DNA of 12,109 nt from Acidithiobacillus sp. (GCA_028065135.1 JAPTWR010000196.1:1-12109); one strand, 5' to 3'. Positions 1 to 7,692 are shown, numbered from the stretch's first letter. Notes: a model not told the origin generated them from the sequence alone. Numbers and translations are program-made.

Positions 1-442
1 CCGCCCGCATGGAATAGGGGTCGCCGCCATCAAAATCCGACCACAGGGTGGTTCCGAAAAAGCGGATATTGCCGATGTCCACGCCTTGTCTTTCCAGCAG
101 GATAAACCGCGCCATCCGATCCTCCGGTAGATGCCTGGCCAGGCCCTCCCGCCACTTTTCCGGTGCCCGTTCGACGGATAAACCCCAGTAATCGTGATTC
201 CCCAACACCGCCACGATATGTGGAAAAGGGGTCGCCACCATCTTGAGCCAGTCGGCCAGCTTTTTGGGCGTGCCGAAGTCCCCCGCAAGGACGAGAATAC
301 TCTGTTTATCCGTCGGCAAGGGCGCCAGACGAACGGTGGAGGGTGGATTCACATCCACATGGATGTCCGACAGGAGGCGGAGGAAGCGCGGCGGCTCGCC
401 GGCCATGGCGAGCACACACTCCTCCGACCTATCCCGCGTCAT
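1..442 (-). CDS. Calcineurin-like metallophosphoesterase, partial (3' end outside window)
   Basis: Leftward gene whose first 147 codons are visible before the window ends. The translation has the metallophosphoesterase signatures in order: SDIH (residues 25-28, first metal site), GD (54-55), GNHD (81-84) and GTTLWSDF (about 130-137). These supply the Asp, His and Asn ligands of a two-metal phosphoesterase centre in the calcineurin-like superfamily; the C-terminal GHxH part lies outside. I chose the ATG at 442 because it overlaps the stop of the upstream ATPase gene (ATGA) and has GGAGG about 9 nt upstream. An in-frame ATG at 406 is an alternative that would remove 12 residues. The overlap implies translational coupling with the ATPase, so the two probably act together. 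The substrate (nucleotide, nucleic acid or phosphoprotein) cannot be told from sequence. Confidence 0.87.
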   Translation of the reverse strand, partial: MTRDRSEECVLAMAGEPPRFLRLLSDIHVDVNPPSTVRLAPLPTDKQSILVLAGDFGTPKKLADWLKMVATPFPHIVAVLGNHDYWGLSVERAPEKWREGLARHLPEDRMARFILLERQGVDIGNIRFFGTTLWSDFDGGDPYSMRA

Positions 443-2019
443 TGCAACCAGCCTCCATTCCTGCCCGACGGCCGCTCCGCCATGGCCTGCATCTCCAGCA
501 GCCGACACACCACTCCCCGCAAAGCGCGCACGGATTGAGGGTTCCGGGCAAAGGCGCGCTGCAGACGATCCCTGACCATGGCATCCAGCTCGGGCAAGGT
601 CCCCATGTCCACGCCATACTCACCAGCGACATCCCGTCGCACGTTTTCCAGGATGCGATCGAAATCCTCGGCCTGGGGAAGCCCCACCTGGATGGCCTCC
701 CAGCGGGAGCGCAACGGCCCCGGCAAATCCTCCAGACTGTTTGCCGTCGCCACCCAGCTGATGGCGGAATAATCGACCTCACCGAGCAGAAACTCGTCGA
801 GCACTTTCCTGCTGCTGGCAGGTTCCAGAAAGGTCAGCAGGGTTTCCCAGACCCGTCCGTTGGTGCGCCCCAGACTAATTTTATCGATCTCGTCCAGAAC
901 CACCAAAGGATTGGGACACTGCCGCTCCAGCATCATTTCCACCAGAAAACCCGGACGGGCGCTGGCCCAACCGCGTGCCGTGCCCTTCAACAGCATGTTA
1001 TCGCTGGCTCCGGCCAAAGGTACAAAGATCGTCGGAACAGTCACCACTTCGCCCAACCTCTGGAGAAAACGCGTCTTTCCCGTACCGGCCGGCCCCAGAA
1101 GGAGCAGGGGCCGCAGCCGTAGACTGTCCGCGCCCAGGCGCTGGGCCAGAACCTGTTGCCGTTCCAGTGCGCCAATCGCCGCTTCCATCCAGGGAAATTC
1201 CTCTCGCAGCAGCTTCGCCCAGGAAAGGCTTTGCGGCCACGCAATCAGCGGCAAAGGTCGCAGAAGGGGACGAAAACGCTCCAGGCCGCGGCGGTCATCC
1301 TCCTTCCCGGGCGACTGCATGGACTGGAGCACCGTCCGCCGGGAACGCGTGTCGTCCGCAGGAATATCCGCTTTGCCCAGCACCCGCTCCAGCGCACACA
1401 GGAGCGGAAAGAGGGGGAGTGGCACATCGATTCCGCTCTTGCGGATATACCGGTCGACCTCCCGAGCCAAACCCGCATCTCCCAGCCGGGCTACGGCCTG
1501 CAGCCCCATCTCCAGCATCAGCGCCTTGGCCTGCGCACTGCGATCGCGGCCATCCATCCAGAAATCCGCCTTGTCGCGCAATTGCGCGCGCCAGTAATCA
1601 AAGGCGTCTCTCAGGAATGTTCCGTAGGCTTTCGGCTGCAGGCGCGCGGCCAGCACCAAGGCATAGATCTCCCCCAGCTTCGAGCCCAGCTGCGCGGCCA
1701 CCGTCGCCCACTGCCAGGCGAACTCCTCCGACGGGCTCCAACAGCCCTCTTTCTGGACCGCTTCCGCCAAACCACCCATCGGGATGCACGCCACCGCCAT
1801 CTCCAATGCAAAACGCCGGGTCTTTTCCAGCGCCTGAATAGGCCAATCTTGAGACAGGCGTCCGGAATACGCACGAACGGCCATGCGCATCGAAGGAATT
1901 TCCTGGAGGATCCAGATGGGTACCAACTTCCCGTCTTGATCCATGCTCTCGCACAGCTCATCCAGGCACTCCAACAAGCAAGGCAAACGCTCTTCCAGGT
2001 CGGTGTACCAAACGAACAT
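439..2019 (-). CDS. Lon-like AAA+ ATPase without protease domain
   Basis: A 526-residue protein. The N-terminal ~290 residues are helical, Trp- and Leu-rich, and I do not recognise them. The C-terminal part is an AAA+ module: Walker A GPAGTGKT (309-316), the Lon-type stretch GTARGWASARPG (346-357), Walker B VVLDEIDK (373-380; D376, E377), sensor 1 WVATAN (422-427), RSRW (437-440, candidate arginine finger) and a sensor-2-like SVRALRG (496-502). The order and the GTARGW...RPG segment are those of the Lon ATPase domain, but the protein ends about 25 residues after sensor 2, so the Ser-Lys protease domain is absent. The start has AGGAG 6 nt upstream. It is first in a leftward operon and overlaps the metallophosphoesterase by 4 nt. 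It probably works as an ATP-driven remodelling ring; the target is unknown. Coding call is firm, role is not. Confidence 0.9.
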   Translation of the reverse strand: MFVWYTDLEERLPCLLECLDELCESMDQDGKLVPIWILQEIPSMRMAVRAYSGRLSQDWPIQALEKTRRFALEMAVACIPMGGLAEAVQKEGCWSPSEEFAWQWATVAAQLGSKLGEIYALVLAARLQPKAYGTFLRDAFDYWRAQLRDKADFWMDGRDRSAQAKALMLEMGLQAVARLGDAGLAREVDRYIRKSGIDVPLPLFPLLCALERVLGKADIPADDTRSRRTVLQSMQSPGKEDDRRGLERFRPLLRPLPLIAWPQSLSWAKLLREEFPWMEAAIGALERQQVLAQRLGADSLRLRPLLLLGPAGTGKTRFLQRLGEVVTVPTIFVPLAGASDNMLLKGTARGWASARPGFLVEMMLERQCPNPLVVLDEIDKISLGRTNGRVWETLLTFLEPASSRKVLDEFLLGEVDYSAISWVATANSLEDLPGPLRSRWEAIQVGLPQAEDFDRILENVRRDVAGEYGVDMGTLPELDAMVRDRLQRAFARNPQSVRALRGVVCRLLEMQAMAERPSGRNGGWLQ

Positions 2020-2060
2020 TTCCGGCTCCTTTCTGTGGACACTTGCTCCACGTTGGTCCT

Positions 2061-2089
2061 ATATTACCTATGTAGTGCATATTTGTCAA
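2061..2089 (-). promoter_or_regulatory. Leftward sigma70-type promoter for the ATPase operon
   Basis: On the minus strand TTGACA (2089-2084) is followed after exactly 17 nt by TAATAT (2066-2061), a perfect -35 box and a 4/6 -10 box, about 40 nt upstream of the ATPase start codon. The -35 box sits at the centre of the dyad at 2072-2100, so a protein bound there should block this promoter. Confidence 0.65.
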
Positions 2090-2100
2090 ATATACTGTAC
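2072..2100. promoter_or_regulatory. 29-bp dyad, probable operator between divergent genes
   Basis: The central 15 bp, ATATTTGTCAAATAT (2079-2093), is a perfect palindrome around one base, and the outer bases continue the symmetry with a few mismatches (GTAnnGn on the left, nCnnTAC on the right). It lies in the intergenic region between the leftward ATPase operon and the rightward HTH-containing gene and covers the leftward -35 box. Autoregulation by the HTH-containing protein encoded at 2179 is the simplest reading, but is inferred from position only. Confidence 0.55.
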
Positions 2101-2123
2101 TATATGTCTATCAAGGGATGCCG

Positions 2124-2138
2124 ACACCCGCAGGGTGT
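2124..2138 (+). promoter_or_regulatory. Small hairpin in the leader of the regulator gene
   Basis: ACACCC (2124-2129), loop GCA, GGGTGT (2133-2138): a perfect 6-bp inverted repeat about 40 nt before the start codon at 2179. There is no T-run after it, so it is not an intrinsic terminator. It could be a leader hairpin or a second protein-binding site; no function is shown. Confidence 0.3.
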
Positions 2139-2178
2139 ACTTCATCCTTACAGCCCATCCGCACACAGGAGCCTTGCC

Positions 2179-3318
2179 ATGCCACGTCCAGCGCTTTCTT
2201 ATCCGGTAGCTATTGAGCCTTTATCCGACTTTTATGCCCTGTCGCCCTGGAGCCTGGCAGAGATGGCCCGCCGCTTCGGGCTGGGCCGCTCCAATCTGAT
2301 GGGCCTGTTGCGCGGCGATCGCACCATCAGCAACGCCAAACTTCTGGAGTTATTGCGCTGGTCGGGCCTGGAGGTGGTCGATCGCAAATTACGATTGGCC
2401 CCGGCGCTGCATGTATGGCGCGTCGCCTCGGCCAACCATCTGGAAGCCTTCGCACGTCTTCCTGTAGAGCTGCGGCCGGAGGATGCATGGGATCTGGTCA
2501 CGGAAGCCGACCATCCCCGGCGTGATTGGATTCATGTGCTGAGCCATCCCCGCGACGGGCGGCAGGTCCTGTTATCAGTACGCCCCGACTATTATCCCCT
2601 TCTACGCGACCGGTGGCCGGGCCTGGGGCGGCATCATCGGCTGCGTCACTTTGGCGAAGGAAGAAAGTATGACGAGATCGCGGGTCAGCTTGGGGGAGAA
2701 CATCTCTACATTCCCTCCGCGGAAGGGACCCGGCTTTTCACAGACACAGGCGCCACCAACAGGGGCGGCATTCCGGAAGTAACCGAGTGGGCACGCTGGT
2801 TGCGGCAATCTCTCCATGTGGACACCAGTCTCTGGCTGCTGCCAGAATTGGCGGCGGAGGGGGCTCAGGGCGGGGGATTCGCAGCGTCGCCGACCTCTGT
2901 TCACCCGGACGCCTGTCGGCATGCCTGGATGGCCCTGAGCCATCGCCTGGATCTCGGCGGATCCCATGCCGATATTTGCGACGTCCCGGTTTTTCCTCTC
3001 GGCGATATTCACCAGTATCCTGTAGGAATGGTGCGCTTGGACCGGTTTTTTCTGGGCGAGGAGGCCATGGAGCATGGCAAAGCGCAACGCTTGCGCTTTT
3101 ACAAAGACGCTGGTTCTGGTGTGCTATGGCTCGTTGCGATGAATAGGGCGTCCCCTTGCGGACTGCCTGACATGGTTTCTTCAGACCTGATTGGCGATTT
3201 CGCCCTTATGCTGCAAGGAGAATCGTTACTGGTTGGCCGGATCTCCGCCCCTGGACAAAACATCCTGGGTCTGGTTCTGGGCCGCATGGAGGATGCGCGC
3301 CGTCTTCCCTCTGCTTGA
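2179..3318 (+). CDS. Uncharacterised 379-aa protein with N-terminal HTH-like segment
   Basis: The start at 2179 has AGGAG 8 nt upstream; the same frame is open far upstream, but that part is antisense to the ATPase gene and is not coding. Residues about 24-66 (SLAEMARRFGLGRSNLMGLL...LLELLRWSGLEVV) look like a compact helix-turn-helix, with LAEMARRFG as the first helix and GRSNLMGLL as the recognition helix. The remaining ~310 residues match no family I recognise: soluble, rich in Trp, Arg and Asp, without membrane segments. It is transcribed away from the ATPase/phosphoesterase operon across a shared dyad, the usual arrangement of an autoregulating repressor or activator. The long C-terminal part could instead be a sensor or effector domain, which makes this more than a simple repressor. 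The coding call is well supported; the regulator role is inferred. Confidence 0.75.
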   Translation: MPRPALSYPVAIEPLSDFYALSPWSLAEMARRFGLGRSNLMGLLRGDRTISNAKLLELLRWSGLEVVDRKLRLAPALHVWRVASANHLEAFARLPVELRPEDAWDLVTEADHPRRDWIHVLSHPRDGRQVLLSVRPDYYPLLRDRWPGLGRHHRLRHFGEGRKYDEIAGQLGGEHLYIPSAEGTRLFTDTGATNRGGIPEVTEWARWLRQSLHVDTSLWLLPELAAEGAQGGGFAASPTSVHPDACRHAWMALSHRLDLGGSHADICDVPVFPLGDIHQYPVGMVRLDRFFLGEEAMEHGKAQRLRFYKDAGSGVLWLVAMNRASPCGLPDMVSSDLIGDFALMLQGESLLVGRISAPGQNILGLVLGRMEDARRLPSA

Positions 3319-3339
3319 GCTCTTTCTGGTACGTTTGTA

Positions 3340-3357
3340 GCCCCTCGGTGGAGGGGC
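3340..3357 (+). terminator. Hairpin after the HTH-protein gene, possible terminator
   Basis: GCCCCTC (3340-3346), loop GGTG, GAGGGGC (3351-3357): a perfect 7-bp GC-rich stem 22 nt after the stop of the 379-aa protein and before the DUF4160 gene. No T-tract follows (CGTCCCA), so it could be a weak terminator, a Rho-dependent site or an mRNA-stabilising hairpin. Confidence 0.4.
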
Positions 3358-3412
3358 CGTCCCATCAATGCCTTGCGTCCAAACCCAAGCTCGCCTAGGA
3401 TAACAGGGCATT

Positions 3413-3673
3413 ATGCCCACCATTGATCGCATAGACGCAGCGCGGGTAGTGATCTACCTCAACGATCATCGTCCCGGTCATGTGCGTGTGGTACAAGGGG
3501 AACGCAGCGCCGTGTTAATATTGCATTGCCCGGATGGGCCACCAGAGCTACGGGAGAATATCGGCTTTTCCAGAATGGAGATGCGCCACATTTTGGAAGA
3601 AAGCCTATCCTGATTGGCGTTATTCTGTGGAGAGTGGGAGAGGCACCCTGGATCAGGTAGACAAAATTCTTGA
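3413..3673 (+). pseudogene. DUF4160 protein gene with an in-frame TGA at codon 67
   Basis: The first 66 codons give a typical DUF4160 N-terminus: MPTIDRID, then YLNDHRPGHVRV (about residues 15-26) and the CPDGPPELREN segment. A TGA at 3611-3613 ends this ORF. The same frame then stays open for 19 codons (LALFCGEWERHPGSGRQNS) to a second TGA at 3671-3673. That tail is what I expect at the DUF4160 C-terminus, where a Trp-containing helix and an IHG-like end are usual, and the total of about 86 codons fits the family's small size. The gene is therefore best read as full length to 3673 with a nonsense codon, explained by a single CGA to TGA change. A truncated 66-aa product may still be made. DUF4160 genes are often followed by DUF2442 genes, as here, and the pair is regarded as toxin-antitoxin-like; activity is unproven. 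A sequencing error cannot be excluded. Confidence 0.72.
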
Positions 3674-4082
3674 GCGCGACTGGGACGCCGCAAATCAGCG
3701 TGGACAGGAGGCGCTCGCCGCCGGCCCGCTGGCGGCGTCCGCCCACTACGAACAACCCACGGGAAGGATCGTGATCGAGCTGAACAACGGCGTTGGCCTA
3801 CACATCCCACCGACGTTGATTCAGGGCATGGAGAGCGCCACCCCTGCGGATATGGCCGAGATCATCATCGAGGGGGATGGCATGGGATTACACTTTCCGC
3901 GACTGGACGCTGATCTGTACGTCCCCGCCGTGGCGCGAGGGGCTCTCGGCACAGCGGCATGGATGCGTAGCCTGGGACGGAAAGGGAGCATATCAAAAAG
4001 CCCCGCCAAGGCAGAAGCCGCCAGAAAAAATGGGCGGCTTGGCGGACATCCACCATCAACAGAAAAGAAGGCCGCATCATAA
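3627..4082 (+). CDS. DUF2442 protein, partner of the DUF4160 gene
   Basis: About 151 residues if started at GTG 3627. The core NNGVGLHIPPTLIQGM...DMAEIIIEGDGMGLHFPRLDADLYVPAV is the DUF2442 signature (ends in GLHxPxLDADLYVP), and the C-terminal SPAKAEAARKNGRLGGHPP is the basic tail common in this family. The start is uncertain. No ATG or TTG occurs in frame near the expected beginning (around ERDWDAANQRG); GTG 3627 lacks a good Shine-Dalgarno sequence, while in-frame CTG 3648 has GGGAG about 8 nt upstream. Read through, the DUF4160 gene would overlap this start region, suggesting coupling that the nonsense codon may weaken. Probable role: antitoxin-like or DNA-binding partner of DUF4160; not established. 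Confidence 0.78.
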   Translation: MESGRGTLDQVDKILERDWDAANQRGQEALAAGPLAASAHYEQPTGRIVIELNNGVGLHIPPTLIQGMESATPADMAEIIIEGDGMGLHFPRLDADLYVPAVARGALGTAAWMRSLGRKGSISKSPAKAEAARKNGRLGGHPPSTEKKAAS

Positions 4083-4264
4083 TGTCTCATAACAGCCTCT
4101 ATCCGGCAGGAAGAAAACCAAGCAAATTCAGACCATCCGCCCGGTCTGGGTCAGCGGACATGAGACACAATGATGCAAATTGTCTTGTCCTGCGCGCGTG
4201 GATATCGATAAGTATCCAGTGATACCATCCGAAAAAGCATAAGAACCCGATCAAAGGCTGGAAG
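4083..4264. promoter_or_regulatory. Intergenic region before the gtr-like operon with a spaced inverted repeat
   Basis: No gene is seen in these 182 bases. TGTCTCAT (4083-4090) and ATGAGACA (4160-4167) form a perfect 8-bp inverted repeat 69 nt apart. ACAAT/ATTGT (4166-4182) makes a smaller dyad. The promoter of the gtr operon should lie here, but I see no convincing -35/-10 pair. Confidence 0.35.
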
Positions 4265-5239
4265 TTGACCGCAGACCATCCAGAAGTTTCTCTGGTCGTA
4301 CCCTGTCATAACGAAGCAGAGAACCTGTCTGCGCTCTATGAGCGCGTTCTTTCCGTTATGGAGAAAACCGGGAAAGCCTGGGAGATGGTCTGCGTCAACG
4401 ATGGCAGTAAAGACGATACGCTGGATCGCCTGTTGGCCCTGCACCGCAGGGATTCCAGAGTAGTGGTCATCGACCTTTCCCGCAATTTTGGCAAAGAAGC
4501 CGCGCTGACCGCTGGACTGGATCATGCCCGGGGAGACTGTGCCATCCCGCTCGATGCCGATCTCCAGGACCCGCCAGAACTCATCCCAGAGCTTCTCGCC
4601 AAGTGGCGGGAGGGATACGACGTTGTCAACGCCGTGCGTCTCTCGAGGAAAGGGGAGTCATGGCTCAAACGGTCAAGTGCCCACGCCTTTTATCGCTTCA
4701 TCAACCGGATGAGTGACATACCGATACCCGAAGACACGGGGGACTTTCGACTGCTTTCCCGCCCGGTATTGGAGGCCCTACGGAAACTCCCCGAGCGCCG
4801 TAGGTTCATGAAAGGGCTTTTCGCTTGGGTAGGATTCCGAACGACGGCCGTGTACTACCATAGAGATCCCCGCCTGTCTGGAACAACCACCTGGAACTAT
4901 TGGAAGCTGTGGAACTTTGCCATCGAAGGAATCACATCCTTCAGCAAGGTACCCTTGCAGCTCGCGGCACATCTAGGTTTGATCGTCTCCGGCTTAGCCT
5001 TCCTCTACGCGATCTACCTGATTATCGGAACCTTGGTATATGGAAACCCGGTCAAGGGCTATCCATCCATGATGGTAACGCTGCTCTTCCTTGGAGGTGT
5101 GCAGTTGATCGCACTGGGGGTCATCGGCGAATACCTTGGCCGAATCTATGAAGAGACGAAGGGAAGACCAGTGTACTTGGTGCGCAGCGTCTCAGATAAC
5201 TCGGAATGTCATAGTAGAGATGCGAATGCCCCAGATTAA
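4265..5239 (+). CDS. GtrB-like family 2 glycosyltransferase (polyprenyl-phosphate sugar transferase)
   Basis: A 324-residue membrane-anchored GT-A enzyme. It has the family 2 start VSLVVPCHNEAENL (8-21), VNDGSKDDT (44-52), the DAD motif in PLDADLQDPPE (95-105), TGDFRL (158-163) and two C-terminal transmembrane segments (about 230-255 and 270-292), followed by GEYLGRIYEETKGRPVY. This is the layout of GtrB and related enzymes, which load a sugar from a nucleotide donor onto undecaprenyl phosphate at the inner face of the membrane. The start is TTG 4265: an in-frame TGA lies at 4220, no ATG lies between, and the conserved N-terminus begins 7 residues in. AAAGG lies about 9 nt upstream. The gene overlaps the GtrA-like gene by 20 nt. 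The sugar is not known, though glucose is common in gtr operons. Confidence 0.9.
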   Translation: MTADHPEVSLVVPCHNEAENLSALYERVLSVMEKTGKAWEMVCVNDGSKDDTLDRLLALHRRDSRVVVIDLSRNFGKEAALTAGLDHARGDCAIPLDADLQDPPELIPELLAKWREGYDVVNAVRLSRKGESWLKRSSAHAFYRFINRMSDIPIPEDTGDFRLLSRPVLEALRKLPERRRFMKGLFAWVGFRTTAVYYHRDPRLSGTTTWNYWKLWNFAIEGITSFSKVPLQLAAHLGLIVSGLAFLYAIYLIIGTLVYGNPVKGYPSMMVTLLFLGGVQLIALGVIGEYLGRIYEETKGRPVYLVRSVSDNSECHSRDANAPD

Positions 5240-5672
5240 ACAACTTCACCAGCTGATCCGGTTTGGCATTTCTGGTGTGGCAGGATTTCTTGTGGATGCC
5301 GGGATTGTGGCGCTATGCACCCAGACAGTCGGGATGAAACCAATTCCCTCCCAGGCTGTGGCGTTCAGTGTGGCGGTAACGGTTACCTGGCTGATCAATC
5401 GAAAATGGACCTTTGCAGAACATGCAAGTGACAAATGGCTGCATGAGTGGACCAGATATGTGGCGGCAAACTCGGTTGGAGCAGTGGTGAACAATGGCGT
5501 TTATGGAATATTGGTGCTCACGTTAACCATGTTCTCAAGCAACCCCGTGCTAGCAGTTGCTGCTGGCTCATTGGCTGGCTTGGGTTTTAATTTCACGTCT
5601 TCAAAACTCGTAGTTTTCAAACCAAGACGGGCCACTCAGAGCACAACACCATACATTCAGGATAGCAAATGA
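5220..5672 (+). CDS. GtrA-like membrane protein (lipid-linked sugar translocation)
   Basis: A 150-residue hydrophobic protein with four predicted membrane segments. It carries the GtrA hallmarks LIRFGISGVAGFLVDAG (12-28), TWLINRKWTF (56-65) and, near the end, NFTSSKLVVF. GtrA-family proteins are thought to flip undecaprenyl-phosphate-linked sugars across the inner membrane for use by a GT-C enzyme. ATG 5220 overlaps the end of the gtrB-like gene by 20 nt; ATG 5226 is equally possible. The next gene starts in the ATGA overlap at its stop, so all three genes are tightly coupled. The gene is somewhat less GC-rich than gtrB, and the shift to strongly AT-rich DNA begins at its end. Confidence 0.88.
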   Translation: MRMPQIKQLHQLIRFGISGVAGFLVDAGIVALCTQTVGMKPIPSQAVAFSVAVTVTWLINRKWTFAEHASDKWLHEWTRYVAANSVGAVVNNGVYGILVLTLTMFSSNPVLAVAAGSLAGLGFNFTSSKLVVFKPRRATQSTTPYIQDSK

Positions 5673-7666
5673 CTACCGTTAGCAAGACAAATAAAGCACT
5701 TTTTACATTGACAGTTGGTTTTTTATACATTTTTCTTAACGTCGTTTTTTTTCACCCTTTTTCTCACAACTTCGAACGCACTATTTTTATGCCTGGAGGT
5801 GACTAGGAGTCCTTTATATGGTTTATAAATTGGTGGCCATATGCAATTGAACACGGGCTGAATCCATTTGTTACTAATTATGTGTGGTATCCCAGTGGAT
5901 TCAACCTAACTTGGGCAACATCAATCCCAACATTGTCACTGCTGGCAGCACCCTTAACAATGCTGTTTGGTCCTATATTTAGCTGGAACCTGTTAAGTTT
6001 GTTGGCAGCACCGCTCAATGCATTTTGCGCCTTCTTTTTGTTGAGGTACCTATACAAGAATAACGCCGCTGCTTTTCTTGGTGGTTATGTGTTTGGTTTT
6101 AGCTCATATGTAATGGGCCAACTGCTTGGGCACTTAAACCTAGATTTTGCCTGCTTAATTCCATTGGCCATACTGTTGTTTGTAATGCACATAAAAAATG
6201 ATATAAATAAATACTATTTTGTAATAATAATGGCGATAATTATTTTTCTCGAAGCAGGTATATCCACAGAAGTTCTTGCGACAGCTACTTTGTTTGGATT
6301 CATTTCTATATTAGTGTTCATAGGTTTTGAAAGAGATTTGCGAAAACAAATACTGTTGTCTTCTTTATGGTTAGCTGTTTCATATTTCATTGCCGCGATC
6401 TTGTTATCTCCATTTATATATTTTTTGATCAAGGGCTTTTCTAGTGTTCCAAAAATAATCAACAGCCCGACGAGTTATTCATCTGATCTATTGAATTACA
6501 TAATACCAACACCAGTGACAAGGATTGGCAGAAGCGTGTTTTCCAGCATTGCTTCTAGATTCACAGGAAATTATGCCGAAGAAGGCGCATATATTGGATT
6601 GCCATTACTGTTATTAACATCATTCGCTCTTAGGGATTACGTTTCTGAAAAAAAGAGAACAGGGACCGCCTTATTTGTTATTTTTATAATAGTTGTCGTT
6701 TTTTCGTTAGGCCCGTATTTACATGTCAATGGCGTGAATACACACGTCAGAATGCCGTGGACAATTTTTACGCATGTGCCACTAATAAGGGGGGCTCTGC
6801 CCACAAGGTTTACAAATTATGCAAGCTTAGTGGTGGCCATACTTATCGCTTTCTGGCTATCAACTGAAAAGGCTACATGGGTAAGATATGTTGCAGCAAG
6901 TTTATCAATAATTTTCATAGTTCCAAACACTTCTATGTACAGCTGGGGCGGGCAACATGTTCCAAGTATTTTTACTGAACATGATGAATTAAAAGGCTCC
7001 AATGTTCTAGTTTTGCCTTTCGGCTATACTGGGTCATCTATGTTTTGGCAATTAGAATCAGGAATGGAATTTAATATGGTTGGCGGATATGTCGGGTTCA
7101 CTCCACTACCATTTAGAAGACTGCAAGTCACATCAGAACTGTTTTCTGGTGTTCCTGGCAGGAATTTCCACGATTTATTTAGAGGATATTGCTCACAGTT
7201 TCATGTAAAGCATGTGATTGTTTGCTCCAATACACCGGCTCCACTAGAGAATGCTATAACAAATGAAGGTTGGATCGGCGAAAAATACGGGCGATGCACA
7301 GTTTATAACGTGCCAAGAAAAATGAGGTATTTTGTTTATTATGGAAACACCTGGGGTAATTACAACAAATATGGGTGGATAGGTAAGAATGTAACGATAA
7401 AAACCCAAAACGAGCCAATCAAAATAATTCTGACCGGGCAATTTATACCGAACAGCGCACCAAATATTTCAGTTAATGTAACTGAATCGAGCGGCAAATC
7501 GATCAGTAAGACCTTTGTTCCGGGAAGGAAGCAGTCTCTGACCATAAACATAAATGGAGTAAATCGTGTTTATATAGCTGCTAGTAACACATGGATGCCA
7601 AACAATCTAATCCATAATGGTGACACCAGAGAATTATCTGTTAGCATGAAAATAGAAAAACAGTGA
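5669..7666 (+). pseudogene. Large GT-C-like membrane glycosyltransferase gene with an in-frame TAG at codon 46
   Basis: Third gene of the gtr-like operon. Its ATG overlaps the gtrA stop (ATGA). The first 45 codons encode a short N-terminus with one membrane helix (ALFTLTVGFLYIFLNVVFF) and end in MPGGD. A TAG follows at 5804-5806, and the same frame continues without a stop for another 619 codons, starting ESFIWFINWWPYAIEHGLNP. The GGD...FIWF...WWP region is continuous with what is expected just after helix 1 of polytopic GT-C-type proteins, so the stop interrupts one original gene; a CAG to TAG change would explain it. The rest has about ten hydrophobic segments and a ~200-residue non-membrane C-terminal domain. 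By position it should be the O-antigen- or glycan-modifying transferase served by GtrB and GtrA. GTG 5882 could restart translation but would lose the conserved first loop. The gene is far more AT-rich than its surroundings. Confidence 0.75.
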
Positions 7667-7692
7667 TCGTCATAATTTAATAGTATATAATA

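Noticed and set aside
1156..2178. Long rightward open frame in front of the 379-aa gene (would make a 720-aa protein).
   Set aside because: It is antisense to the well-supported AAA+ ATPase gene, has no motif, and a good ribosome binding site and start occur at 2179.
3340..3357. Hairpin as a further copy of the structured repeat.
   Set aside because: It lacks the two-hairpin plan, the ACCCCC/GGGGGT stem and the GCGGGGA end.
5804..5806. Stop codon reassignment as an explanation of the TAG and TGA inside genes.
   Set aside because: TGA ends most other genes here normally, and each case is explained by one C to T change.
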